A DNA stretch of 64,000 nt from Macrothele yani (taxonomy: Eukaryota > Arthropoda > Arachnida > Araneae > Macrothelidae), in contig CM077013.1 of the NCBI GenBank assembly GCA_039090855.1, forward strand, positions 136,731,240-136,795,239, written 5' to 3'. Below are positions 43,731 through 54,849 of the stretch, piece by piece (position 1 is the stretch's first letter; each line of letters opens with the position of its first letter). A program made the position numbers and the translations under genes. Below the pieces are notes generated by a model, which was not told the DNA's origin, searched no databases, and saw only the letters and a program-made list of their open reading frames with translations.

Positions 43731-45683
43731 TGGAGCATATACACTTCTTTAACCTACGGTTGGAAAGCGTAAAAAAGGTTTTAATTTTTAATTCTTCATT
43801 CAAATCTGCCGTCAAAATTACCGGCTATTTTCTTGATCATCTTCATATGAAATTCCATCTAAACATTTTGTAATATTTTTTCTGAGGCTAGAGACTATCT
43901 TAGCCGTGAGGGCCTGCCGAAGTGTGGGGGTTGCGGGTGCTATCAGTACGCCCCTGCACCTACATCTTCCCCTCCCGTTTTTCGGCGCCTCTGATGCTTT
44001 TTAAACCTACTGATAAGAAAGACTTCTTTTTTGGTACACTGGTCCAAAACTGTTTTGCGGAGAAAAATTCGTACTTTTCCTTGGTCCTACTATATAGCTT
44101 ATGAACCACCTAATCAGAACAACTGACTGGGAATATTTTTTATACACTTTGTTATAGTTTCGTATTACATTAAGGTAAATTTAAAATTTTTTAATGTTTG
44201 AGAAAATTCTACGGAAAATATAAAAATCTTTCTGACTGTACATACCTTTATTGCGGTGTACGAAAAGGAAGAGCAGGACCCGATTTAGGATTCCATACCG
44301 CCCTAACACTTGTAGTTGTAACACTCCTTCTCACCACACCATACCATCGCACTTGATATCTTCTCCAATCGGCAGATGTTAAAAAACACGATCTTTTTTT
44401 GTTAACGCCAAAAGTTCTTCTTTAGTGCATCGTGATCTCACATATGTGTTGGATGACCCCCAGTGTGGTGAAATGTTGCACCATGGGAATGAAAGCAAGA
44501 TAATTGAATTACATATGTAATGATTTTTTCTAAATAAACGTGCCACGAAGTGTTGCGATGTCTCAGAGAAAAACTGTTTTTAAACTTTTTCTACGTCTTT
44601 GATATTAATTTATTTATCGTAAAATTTAACTGGGACTTTCCGCCGCTTCACTCGCAAACTGCCGCCCGGGTGCAGTGCACCCGGTGAACCCCCGCTTGGC
44701 ACGTCCCCTTTAACAAAGCTTCAGCTGTCGGAAAGGGAGCAGCGAGTTTAAAGTGAACAAAGAGCATACAAATAAATATGAGAAGCAACGTGCATTTTTT
44801 TTTTTCATTTTCAGTCATTCTGTGCAGTGTTTATATTATGTTCATTGAGTGTATTCCTATGTCTTAAAATTGAGAAGTGTTGATATCAAAGCAAATATTT
44901 TAAAGTTGTTTGCTTTCGCTTATGATAAAGCTAAATTGGCTTGTTAAAGGGACTCAACAATTATAAAGTGAACAGGGCTGGGAGCAAAGACTCTGCAGCA
45001 GTTAATCGACGTATTTTATGTTGAAGTGTATGAAGAATCAGTTGAATAATAGATGAGAGTGTGTTCATGAAAACTAAGAATAAGCAACGTCTAAAGTTTA
45101 CAATTTTGAAGCTAATTAATTAACTAACGGTTCTTCTCGAAGTTTGTACTAATCTAAGCTTTACTGCAAGAATAAAGAGTTTTTATTGTTATTTACTTAT
45201 CTCTGTTTTCTTCAGTGCAAAATGACTTTAAGCACATTAATTTTTAAGCTGATAATATTTTTCTTGGCAGGAATTAGTATGAAGGAAACGTGTGTGACAT
45301 TTACTTTATGACATTTTATTTTTTTTTATTTATTTTAACTTTATTTAAACTATTCGGTCTTTATTTCATTTTCAAAATTCAAATCCTCCTTAAAAATGTT
45401 GCCGCATATGAGGAGTACGCTCTCGTATGAAAACACAACGCGGTCAGGCTGAAAATTTATGTCGCCATCTTCGGATCAAAAACGCAACTCTTCAGCTCAC
45501 TTAGACGATTTTCAAGAATTTTGTGTCCCTCCCAACCACCATCGGTCTGGGGATACGACATTTATTAATATGGATGAATTTAAATTAAAAAGACTGAAAA
45601 AGGCGTAGAGGCCAACAAATACGTTCTTTTTGAAAAAGAAAAAGGGAGGGGGACAGGTGAATGCTAGAAGCTATTTCGTCTCA
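43731..45683. other. No recognised gene; palindrome at 44666-44684
   Basis: The only compact feature is CCGGGTGCAGTGCACCCGG in a GC-rich patch, possibly an old transposon end. The rest is AT-rich. Confidence 0.4.
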
Positions 45684-46129
45684 TTAAGGTGGACGTCAAG
45701 TAATTTTGCTTCCTATGCTTCCAATGGAAAAACTTTTGTACACTTTGTCTTCACTATTAATGCGTTCCCAAGGATGAAAATTTGAACATCGATTAAAATA
45801 GCTTCATTTTATACCTTGGATTACTTAATATTTTCTAAAACATAACAATAATTATGCAATCCAACATTTGATTGTCTACTGACGTCATCAAAGTACAGGT
45901 CGCGCCATCTTTTTTCTGGTTTCAGCACAACGAAAGGAAAAAGTTTTTGATATTTAATATAATTATTGTTATGTTTTAGAAAATATTAAGTATTTCGAGT
46001 TATAATATGAAGCTATTTTAATCGATGTTCAAATTTTCATGCTTGGGAATGCATTAATTGTGAAGGAAATGTGTACAAAAGGTTTTCATTGAAAGTATAG
46101 GAAGCAAAATTACTTGACGTTCACCTTAA
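45684..46129. mobile_element. Foldback element with TTAA ends, copy 2
   Basis: 446 bp, almost entirely two inverted arms. The ends are TTAAGGTGGACGTCAAGTAA and its reverse complement with one change. It has the same inner block, CTACTGACGTCATCAAAGTA and GGTCGCGCCATC, as copy 1, without a SINE or tandem duplication. Confidence 0.9.
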
Positions 46130-46139
46130 AAACCCAAAT

Positions 46140-46320
46140 ACGTTTCACAGGAAAAATTAATTTTCACAAGCTTGTGATGAGTTGAAAGTTTCTAAAATGT
46201 ACATGTTGATCATATGAGTATCCCTCCTTTCAGAGGGGCAATGATGAAATTAATATCCACAGTTTGGGAACTTTCAACTCATTAGAAGCTTGTGGAAATT
46301 GGCGTTGCTGTGAAACATAT
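46140..46320. repeat. Second small foldback repeat
   Basis: TTTCACA, then CACAAGCTTGTGATGAGTTG and AAAG on the left pair with CTTTCAACTCATTAGAAGCT, TGTGG and TGTGAAA on the right. This may be a MITE. Confidence 0.65.
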
Positions 46321-46644
46321 TGATCAGAACGTGCCAAGCGGTATAAGTATATTTCTTCACTGATCTCCTTAGACGTGGTTCTTGGCGCGAAAACGCTGTT
46401 ATATGGGCATACACTAAAACAATTTGAACCAATCACATGCGTACACATAAATAATGTGTTCTATGACTGCGCTGACTGCCTAAACAAATATTTAATTGGC
46501 TATAAAAACATAACAATGGCACACATACGAATAAAATTTAGCCGTCTTCTGAACATAAGTATTGGGTCAACTTTGACCTAAATCAGTTCCCGCGAGATAG
46601 TTTTAATGAACTTAAATTCCACAGTTCAGTCTTTCTATTTCTCA

Positions 46645-46765
46645 GTTCAGTTCTTGCAATATATTAGTTCAGTTCTTGCAATATATTAGTTCAGTTCTTG
46701 CAATATATTAGTTCAGTTCTTGCAATATATTAGTTCAGTTCTTGCAATATATTAGTTCAGTTCCT
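46645..46765 (+). repeat. 22-bp tandem repeat, 5 nearly identical copies
   Basis: TAGTTCAGTTCTTGCAATAT repeats without spacer variation, so this is recent amplification or slippage. Confidence 0.97.
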
Positions 46766-48060
46766 CAATTAATTGCGTAGCAGATGTAACAATAAAAACA
46801 AAATGTTTCTACTTACATGGAAGCGGTCAAGAATATATCCAAACTTTGATTGCACCAGTAAAGTAAAACACAACTTCCTTTTACGTGGAAGATTTAATTG
46901 CTGGAGCTGCGTCCCCTGATGCTACCGTACTCTCTCACACACACACATCCAGGCGTTTGTTGAGGGAGCCTCGCTTCGCCTCGTGGTAAGCGCGACTCTT
47001 CACTTCCTCCACAGTAGGGGATGAATGGGGGTGACGATTCCACACTGTAGTGGTTGGCATCCGAACCCGAGCTTCGCTTCTCATTGGAATGACCACTGTC
47101 CACTCGCAGACTTCTTAATTCCACTGTAACTTTGCTTTCACTGGGCCAACCAGTCGCTGATTTCCATTAGGCTCCAGCCTAGAAATTGTCTTTTTATCAT
47201 GCGGATTTAGGCATTCCACTGTCTTTATGACAAACTGGCATCCCCAGCTGCCCCCGAGTTGTCCAATTCATATAGCAGATCCAAGGCATCCAATCCAGCC
47301 TTTCACATCGGAGAGCGTACAGACAACTGAACTTTCTTCCTTATTTTCACGCTAAGTGCGAAATCTTATTTTTCTGCACGAATACCACCCAGAGAGCAAT
47401 TGTTGTCGAAAATGCCCCAAACAATCGACGAATTTACGATTATTCGCTAAACCGTTTGTCCCCCATCTTCATTCATTTCTACTCAAGTGGACCCTCTTCG
47501 AAATTTAACTCCTTCCCTCTTTAGACTGGCCGTCAGCTGCAACCTTCGATTTATGACCTAACAGAGCTATTCTGAGACCACCCAGCTAGAGGGAGAATTC
47601 TTCGCCTCTTTTCTTTCCAAACCACCAGATAAAACTTTATCTGCTGTTTACACTTTTAAACTCCAATCAAGCCTCGAACATAATTAATACTTAATTTCAT
47701 ACATCCACCACGCCCATTAATTACTAAATTAATGGCGGGGGTGGGTCGTAACTATATTCTGAAGCTTGATGTGTTATCAAGAAAACAGCAAAAACTGAAA
47801 TTAAACATACAAAAAGTTACTTAATTCAAAATTCTTGACTGTAGCACCATCAAAATTAGGTAAAACAGCATTAACATTACTGAGGAGGAACTTTTTAATC
47901 CTCGCAGATGTGTTGAAAACGTGTAAAACAGTTAGGTTATATGAAAAACGACCGTTCTAACATTTTTTGTGAGTAAATTATACATTTCGGTAATTCATTT
48001 GTAGGATTTCTACATATCCTACTATATCAACTGCGGATATACTTTTTTAAGCCCTCTGTG
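46766..48060. other. No recognised gene
   Basis: Short frames near 46894-47124 lack domains. No repeats were seen. Confidence 0.4.
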
Positions 48061-48067
48061 TATAATA

Positions 48068-49132
48068 CATTGACGAGCCATTACACTATGACCTCCTACC
48101 TAATAAGCTGTAGGACCCCCTTTAGACCGCAAAACAGCGGCCACTCAGCGAGGCTTCGATTTGATGAGGTGGCGATAGGTATCCTGGGGTATCTGGTCCC
48201 ATAATGTTAACAGCAGGTGCTCTAGTTCCCGCACATTTCGCGGTGGTGTGATTTAGAGCGAACCCGGTTTTCCTAGTCAAACCACAAATGTTCGATTGGG
48301 TTCAAGTCAGGTGAAATTATCCCAATAGCACAATCCCTATTATCCCAATAGCACAATCCCTGACGGCTGTCAGGGATTGTGCTATTGGGATAATGGGGCG
48401 TAAAGTGTCCCCAGAGAACATCGCCCAGAGCATAACATCGCCTCGACCGGTCTGTTTACGCCAGAGAGTTCATCCAGGTGACATAGCCTCCGCTGCTAAT
48501 CAGCGTATCCACACTCGGCCGTCTGCGTGATGCACCAGGAATCTTGATTCGTCAGACCAGGCCATTTTCTTCCAATCATCCATGGTCCAATATCGATGAT
48601 CTATGGACCATTTCATGCGTTATTGGCAATGACGTGCAGTGAGCATGGGGACTCGGCTGGGTCTTCGGCTGCGACAAACTGTGTGCTGCGACACATTGCC
48701 CTGATCACCATTGTCGTTAGTCGGGTTATTTGTCACACTGTGGCCCTGCAGTCGCTGTGAACAATGCGCGAAGGTCTCCGCTGCTCTCGAACTGTGGACG
48801 ACACACCGCTGGACGACGGTTCGTTGCTTGGCCATTTTTGCATAAGTTTTGATACATACTCACTAAAGTGGCACGTGAACAACCCACAAGCCGCGCAGTT
48901 TCCGAGATCGTAGTTCCAAGGTGCTGTGCCTTCCCAATTTGTCCTTTATCAAACTCGGATAAATAGGCAGCCTCTCCCATTCTGACTCCGAATACTCTAC
49001 TTACAGAAAGCAGGTCCTTGGGTTGTATATACAGTATACTACTCTTTGAACCTCACCTGCGCCACCGTTCGGTCTTCAGGCGCGTTCATTTCTCTAGGCT
49101 GGAGGTGGCCATAATGGAATGGCCCATCGGTG
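48068..49132 (-). mobile_element. Tc1-like element with both ends, decayed
   Basis: The ends are CATTGACGAGCCATTACACT and, reversed, CACCGATGGGCCATTCCATT, each beside TA. The transposase starts at about 48980 on the minus strand: MGEAAYLSEFDKGQIGKAQH, then TTISETARLVGCSRATLVSM. Stops and shifts follow, with SRFLVHHAD-like and WRKQT-like traces near 48500. A perfect 26-bp hairpin at 48339-48394 disrupts the region before the C-terminus. Confidence 0.85.
48317..48394. repeat. Direct plus perfect inverted repeat, 26-bp arms
   Basis: TTATCCCAATAGCACAATCC occurs twice in a row (48318 and 48340). The second copy is followed, after the loop GGCT, by its exact reverse complement (48369-48394). Confidence 0.95.
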
Positions 49133-49339
49133 TATAATTATAAATTGAGTTTCGAATTTATAGTTCAAAGCAGATTTGCCCGAGTCACGTCCGCGTCGGG
49201 TCTGTGTCCAAAAATTTCTACCCGTTTCCAACTCTGGTACCAACTATTACTGATTGAAACTCTAGTGACGAAGTGGTCACCGGGATGAACTTGCATCATT
49301 CATGGGCCCATGAAGCTCCTTAGTCTAATGGTAAGTTTT

Positions 49340-49710
49340 GGGACGCTATAAGCTTTAACAGATGTTCACCTCTCTTACGTGTAGTGGGTACCAAAACAGC
49401 ACGACGATACGTCGGTGAAGTGCAGGAACCCATTTATTTTCGTATTTATGTGGTATCTCTAATGCTCAGTTTTAAAAAGATAACGTCAGCCCGCCCGTCC
49501 GTTCGCCAGCCTTATGCTATCAGCAGACAGTGCTGTTCACGAGATGCCATGTCCAGCGCGATCCCCAGATTTATCTCCGGTAGAGAATGTGTAGAACGTC
49601 TCTTGCAGACAATTTCACAAGTTAATGTCGATGAATTTTAGACAGACGTCAACGGAACTTGGCCAAAGATACCTCAAGACACCATCCAAGGATTTTTACA
49701 CTAGACGCCA
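49340..49710 (+). pseudogene. Tc1-like C-terminal fragment
   Basis: Near 49545-49595 the plus strand reads EMPCPARSPDLSPVENV, the Tc1 catalytic region with the final Glu. The preceding 200 bp match 52930-53170, so the two are copies of one element. Confidence 0.65.
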
Positions 49711-49895
49711 TACCGTGTTGCCAAATGTATGACTCAGCATGGTGGTCATACGGTTTTCTTACTCAGGTCACATTATACTGTCTCCTCGTCCATCACGCAT
49801 GTAATCCTTAAAAAACTGAAACACATCTTTTCTACACATTTCATGTCTACATACACACAGTGCGTCAAAGAATTTTTAAGACTGACGCTAGATTT

Positions 49896-50111
49896 TTTTT
49901 TAATTGGAGGTTTAACGACCACCGTGAGCAACTCAATGGGCTATAAGCAGTCGCCCGTCCCTAAGTTAGGGTCACTGGTTCCAGGGAAGGGAGAGAGCCA
50001 GTGCCGAAAGACAAACACAACACCCATGCCTCACCGGGATTCGAACCCGGGCCCCTTCGGACGAATGATCAGAGGCCATCGCTTAGACCACTGCGCCACT
50101 GGGGCGGCAGC
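49896..50111 (-). mobile_element. tRNA-derived SINE inside the mariner
   Basis: A perfect 10-bp target duplication CGCTAGATTT lies at 49886-49895 and 50112-50121. It is inserted just inside the left mariner end, upstream of the transposase. Confidence 0.93.
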
Positions 50112-50194
50112 CGCTAGATTTCAGCCTACGGTGGCGCCACCAATGTAATCGCGAATGCATTATAAACCGTGACCATCTGCTGCTTTCTGCCAAA

Positions 50195-50263
50195 AGTACT
50201 GCGCAGTTGTTAAAGTAATTCAAATGGAACAGGCGTTTGAGTTACTTTAACAACTGCAGTACT
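50195..50263. repeat. Imperfect hairpin in the mariner leader
   Basis: AGTACTGCGCAGTTGTTAAA on the left pairs with TTTAACAACTGCAGTACT on the right; one 2-base indel and one mismatch. Confidence 0.8.
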
Positions 50264-50299
50264 AGAGAAGTAAATTTTTTTTCATGTTGAATTATTAAG

Positions 50300-51339
50300 G
50301 TGGAACAAAGGGCTGTTATTAAATTTAACGCAAAACTTGGTAAAAGTGCCTCAGAAACGTACCAAATAATGAAACAAGTTTACGGTGAGTTTTGTTTAAG
50401 TAGATCAAATGTTTTCCTGTGGCACAAACGTTTTTTGGACGGAAGAGAGACGATAGAAGATGATACGCATACCAGAAGATCAAGTTCATCTAGGACACCT
50501 GAGATTATTGAACAAGTGCGTGATTTCGTGGCAAACAGTCGATGTGCGTACCTACGAATGATGGAAGAGTCTTTAAACATCAGCAAAGAAATGATTCGAG
50601 CCATTCTGCATGAAGATTTGGGCAAAACAAAAGTCTGTGCTAAATTTGTTCCACACACGTTAACCAATGAACAAAAATCAAGGAAAAGTACACATTACAG
50701 AGACATCATTTCAGCCGCTGAAAATGATCCAAACTTCTTAAAATCAATTGTTACTAGTGATGAAACATGGTGTTTTCAATATGATCCTAAAACAAAGCGA
50801 CAAAGTGCGGAATGGAAGTCAAAAAACTCGCCACAAGCCGAAAAAACCCAAGAAAAGTTCAATCGAAAATCAAAACAATGCTCATTACATTCTTCGATAG
50901 TAAGGGTATCATCCACAAAGAATTTGTTCCAGTTGGACAAACAATTACTGGTGAGTTTTATTTAAATGTTTCGAAGCTCTTGATGGGCAGAATTCGTCGC
51001 GTTCGTCTAGAATATCGAGATGAAAATAGTTGGTGTTTGTTGCACGATAATGCGCCCAGTCACACCTCACTTCTTGTTCGTAGATTTTTGGCGAAAAATG
51101 AGGTCTGTGTGTCGAATCATCCACTGTATTTGCCTGATTTAGCACCCTGCGACTTTTCTTTATTCCCAAAACTTAAAATTACGTTCAAAGGGTGTTATTT
51201 TGATGATATTTCGACCATACAAACAGCTTCGACGCGTGCTTTGGAGGCAATTCCGCAAAGTGAACTGGAGTATGCATTCGAATCATTATTAAATCGCTGT
51301 AACAAGTGTATTGAAACCGGAGGGACTTATTTTGAATAA
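50300..51339 (+). pseudogene. mariner transposase with one frameshift
   Basis: From 50300 the frame reads EQRAVIKFNAKLGKSASETY, then LSRSNVFLWHKRF and GRETIEDD (helix-turn-helix), KFVPHTLTNEQKSRK and the catalytic VTSDETWCFQYD (first Asp). A single frame change near 50840 leads into KTMLITFFDSKGIIHKEFVP, WCLLHDNAPSHTS (second Asp), and PLYLPDLAPCDFSLFPKLK (third Asp, DD34D spacing). The end is YAFESLLNRCNKCIETGG, then YFE at the stop. All three catalytic Asp residues are kept. The first codon is GTG, so the original ATG has probably mutated. Otherwise about 345 residues can be followed, full length for the family. Confidence 0.92.
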
Positions 51340-51544
51340 CAAACCAGAACAAATTATAATTTCTTGTTTCTATTTCATTTTACAGACCCAGTCTTAAAAT
51401 TTCTTTGACGCACTGTGTATAGTATGTTTCGTTTTATTTCTGTATTCCTTCATGGAGTGGACATTTCTATGTCTATCGGTGTGGTTCCGAGAAAGCCCTT
51501 TAATAAATTTTTGTGGTTCATGCTAATGTTTTTCTTTCTTCTTA

Positions 51545-51615
51545 AATTTGTTGTTCGGAGGTTTACAACCACCGATGGCACCCAAGGGTATGGACAGTAT
51601 TCAGTCCCTGTTTTA
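51545..51615 (-). mobile_element. SINE tail fragment
   Basis: TCGGAGGTTTACAACCACCG followed by a diverged body matches the 3' end of the common SINE in reverse. Confidence 0.5.
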
Positions 51616-51816
51616 AGATCCTAGGCGTATTAAGGAAAACGCAAGCACCGTAGGACACGGACGTCGCAGCGGGACTCCAATTCTGGGCTCAGCTCAAGTT
51701 GTAGTAGCGGCTGTAGATTTAAAGAACTGACAACTAAAAGAACACTGATTATCTAGAAACAATGTATTTTTCAATAATTCATCAACATGAAGAAAACTAA
51801 AGAATAATACGGCTCA

Positions 51817-51996
51817 AAATAGTATAACCGTACTAATGATCCGAATTTCTCGGCGTAGAATAGAAATAAAACCTCCCAAGCTTTCGCACATCAACCAGAT
51901 GGCTTAAGCCACGTGGTTGATGTGCCAAAACTTGGAAAGTTTTATTTCTATTCCACACCAGAAATTCGGATCATTAGTATAGTTATAATATTTTGA
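51817..51996. repeat. Foldback resembling paired Penelope terminal repeats, no ORF
   Basis: Arms 51817-51897 and 51913-51996 pair over about 80 bp. Each arm carries ATTTCTATTC/GAATAGAAAT and AAGTTTTATT-like blocks. On the minus strand CTGGTTGATGTGCGAAAG precedes the arm, recalling the hammerhead-like layout at 1953-1980 but without a clean CTGANGA. Confidence 0.6.
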
Positions 51997-52430
51997 GTAT
52001 AATTGGAGTACAATTCCTACTTATTAACAATACGGCTCTTGACAAAACTCTACAACAATGGGGAAAAACAACAATGGCTTTTTCGAATAAATTACCTACA
52101 ATAAAAGAGGTCAACAATGGAAAGGAAAGGTATAAAAGAAAGGTTCTTTTTTATTTGCTATTCTTCTCTACATCATACCATGATATATTGGAAAACTGAG
52201 CTGAAAGAATATTTCTGTTCTTATGTGGAAAGGTGACAGAAGGATTTTGACAACTGTGATTTCTTTATTTTGGTGCAGAACATAATTATCTGGGAATACC
52301 CATCATTTATTTTATATTTTCCGTTCAAGTATAATACGTAGGAAGGTATATTTAATGCAATATCAGTTTTATTTTGTCAACCATAACAGGTTGACCCCTA
52401 CATGTGAAATCCCGGTGACCACGTCGTCGC
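51997..52430. other. No recognised feature
   Basis: No motif identified. Confidence 0.4.
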
Positions 52431-52433
52431 TAG

Positions 52434-52620
52434 GGTTTCAATCAGTGATCGCTGTCTTTGCCACAGAAACTGGGTTCCTCGTTGAACACGACACATTTCT
52501 ATGTATTCCACAACACGTATCTGGCACAACACCACTGCAACCTTGCACGACGATGCACGATGGTGAGTGGTTCTTGCTGCAATGACTGGCGAGAGGGCAA
52601 ACCTTTCTCACTCTCAGTAA
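52434..52620 (-). pseudogene. Tc1-like fragment around the first catalytic region
   Basis: The minus strand reads HRRARLQWCCARYVLWNT, then FNEEPSFCGKDSD, parallel to HRTARLQWCHQHRSW and LFSNESRY in the element at 55597. Confidence 0.55.
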
Positions 52621-52621
52621 C

Positions 52622-52656
52622 CTGCACTTAGACCACTGCACCACTGGAGCGGCTTC
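52622..52656 (-). mobile_element. SINE head fragment
   Basis: CTTAGACCACTGCACCACTG, then GAGCGGC matches the reversed SINE head. Confidence 0.6.
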
Positions 52657-52929
52657 ATCATTAAACATGATGATGTGTTTAATGTAGGTTTTTAAGAACG
52701 ACACAGCTTATCTTATGTCGATTTGATGGCATGAAACAATTTTTCCCTTTTATTTATGTTACGTACTAAAAGTGTAAACAATAAAAAATCGGTATGTCTA
52801 TAATTTAATGCTCCGCTCAAAAATGATCAGAGCAGAATATTAGCAAGTTGCACATGAAGTGTACGTCTATCGAAATTTGTGAGGATTTTTATCTCCATCC
52901 ATATGCGCTATAAAGCTCCTCATTCTGAT

Positions 52930-53170
52930 GGTATATTTTAGGACGCGATCAGTTTTAACAGATGTTCAGCTCTCGTTCGAGTAGTGAGAACAAAGACAGC
53001 ACGACGATGCGTCGGTGAAGTGTTATATTGTCGTATCTCTGGTATCTCTGATGCCCAGTTTTAAGAAGATATCTCCCGCCCGCCAGCTCTATACCACTGG
53101 TAGCCAGTGATGTTCAGGAGATGCCATGGCCAGCGCGATGACCAGAATTCTCCCCGATAGAGAATGTGTT
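52930..53170 (+). pseudogene. Tc1-like C-terminal fragment, copy of 49340-49590
   Basis: Shares GCACGACGATGCGTCGGTGA and CCATGGCCAGCGCGATGACC with 49340-49590. The SPDLSPVEN motif is damaged here. Confidence 0.6.
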
Positions 53171-53219
53171 GATCTCGCCCCTAATTATGACCACTGACAT
53201 CAAGGAAAGAGGAGAGCCA

Positions 53220-53437
53220 TGCTCCACCGGGATTCGAACTCGGGCTTATTTGTCCGAGATGGGCCCAGCTTCGAACCCGGTGAGGCATAGGTATTGTGTT
53301 ACTCCAGGGAAGGAAGAGAGCCAGCTCTCTTCCTTCCCTGGAGTTAGTGGCCATAAATTAGGGATGGGTGACTGCTTATTATATATTATAGCCCATTGAG
53401 TTGCTCATGGTAGTCGATAAACCCCCTAATAAATAAC
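53220..53437 (+). mobile_element. SINE with an internal inverted duplication
   Basis: The order GTGAGGCATAGGTATTGTGT, then GGGATGGGTGACTGCTTAT and GAGTTGCTCATGG follows the SINE body. At 53301-53344 its CCAGGGAAGG segment is duplicated as a perfect 21-bp hairpin with a 2-nt loop. An extra B-box-like piece, GGATTCGAACTCGGG, lies upstream at 53238. Confidence 0.8.
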
Positions 53438-53439
53438 TA

Positions 53440-54090
53440 AAAAACTGATGAAAAATTTGAGCTCGCCTAACGGAGCTTGGTCTGAAAATGAAACATGAAA
53501 CCAGCGCTGATGTTGGGAATTTTTTGAGAATCTAATTTCTCGCGAGGAGGAATGCAACGCATTCGCAATTATAGTTTACTGTTACGTTCTCGAAGATGGC
53601 GGACAAATAGTTAGAATTGAATCTGACTCTATGTTATTAGCATGAAAAAGGATGTTGTTCATTTAGAGATTAAGTGGTTGATTAAGCCAAGTTGATGAGA
53701 TGTTGTGCGCGGGGGGCAGGCAAAGCCAATTTTTGCGTTTCTGATTGTCAATGTTTTGAACCAACTCAAGGCATGCCATGTGATAGACGTTACCAGACCC
53801 TAGCAGAACTAGATTTACACTCGCTTTCCATGAAATAAAGAATATAAACGCTCTGAAATTATAATTTGGGAGGCAGAGTGGGTTACGCCGAGTTGAATGC
53901 ATGACACTTCTGTGTTTTCACTGATGATTAACTTTTAAGAAGTTAGTTTGACAATCATGAAATAATACTGAAAAAAAATGACTCCAATTGTTAGAATTTT
54001 CCTCTCAGATAGTAGAAAATCCCTTACACTAAATGTTTGAAGAAAATGATCCTTTCAAAAATTCCGTAGTCACTGGGTAATAATCCCGAA
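53440..54090. other. No recognised feature
   Basis: No motif identified. Confidence 0.4.
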
Positions 54091-54098
54091 CGATTTAA

Positions 54099-54360
54099 TA
54101 CACAGTTTTGCCGTCTTTACACGATTTAAAAAAATACGGTTAAAATGATATATACATGAGCACTTTCAAGTCCACTGTGGATCCGTCATCAGATGGTGTG
54201 GTTGCACTATGCTCTGGGAGGGTATATATTATGTATTTATCGTGCTGACGGGTCCACAGTGGACTTGAAAGTGCTCATGTATATATCATTTTAACCGTAA
54301 TTTTTTAAATCGTGTAAAGACGGCAAAACTGTGTTCTTAATATCCTTCAGCACGATAAAT
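54099..54360. repeat. Foldback with a hammerhead-like core, no ORF
   Basis: Arms 54099-54187 and 54247-54335 are reverse complements over nearly 90 bp with few changes. The minus strand of the left arm reads CTGATGA (54186-54192), then GTGGA and GAAA (54164-54167), the hammerhead helix II layout. The right arm is bracketed by ATTTATCGTGCTGA (54234) and its reverse complement (54347). The layout recalls Penelope terminal repeats that have lost the interior. Confidence 0.6.
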
Positions 54361-54735
54361 CGACTTCCTATGGATTTAATACATCTCACTCGAAGTTTCC
54401 ACTTCTGGAATTTTTAACCACATACGGGGAAAGATAGGTAGTTATCCTTCCGTGGATATTTGAATATGTCATTTCATTTCCTCCGGGTACTGCGAAGTTT
54501 TTCGCGATACCACTAATTCTGATGAAATTGTTTTCTGCTGTAAATCCATATGCATATGAATGCAGCAGAAATGGTGAAAACTACGAAAATTTACAATAGA
54601 AAAAGTAAGAGTTTGCGGTAGGGGAAAGTGTAAAAGGCTGAGACGAATGAAAAATGTACCTCCGTGTAGTAGCCTGTGACGTGCCTTCCCAGCAGGACGC
54701 ACACGACATAAAGGCAGATATCAGCGATTACGAAC

Positions 54736-54807
54736 GTCTGCGTAGCTCAATTGGTAGAATGATTTATTCCGGAATGAGGGGATCCGGTTTCGAGCCCCGG
54801 CGTGGAC
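54736..54807 (+). other. tRNA-like sequence, 72 nt
   Basis: GTCTGCG pairs with CGTGGAC across 7 positions (two G-T). TAGCTCAATTGGTAGA fits an A box and GGTTTCGAGCCCC a B box. The anticodon stem pairs poorly around TTCCGGA, so this is probably a SINE head or pseudo-tRNA. Confidence 0.5.
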
Positions 54808-54849
54808 AAAGTAAAGGACGGAGAAATTTACTTCGTTAAAGCTATTCAC

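Larger units (their letters stand above)
49854..51417 (+). mobile_element. mariner element with both ends, carrying a SINE
   Basis: Terminal inverted repeats: CACAGTGCGTCAAAGAA on the left and the same in reverse on the right, extending to about 30 bp with one or two changes and flanked by TA. Without the SINE the element is about 1.34 kb, normal for mariner. It is the best preserved mariner in the window. Confidence 0.92.

Noticed and set aside
50380..50667. Minus-strand open frame inside the mariner
   Set aside because: Shadow of the plus-strand transposase.
54736..54807. Genuine tRNA gene
   Set aside because: The acceptor stem pairs, but the anticodon stem does not form well.
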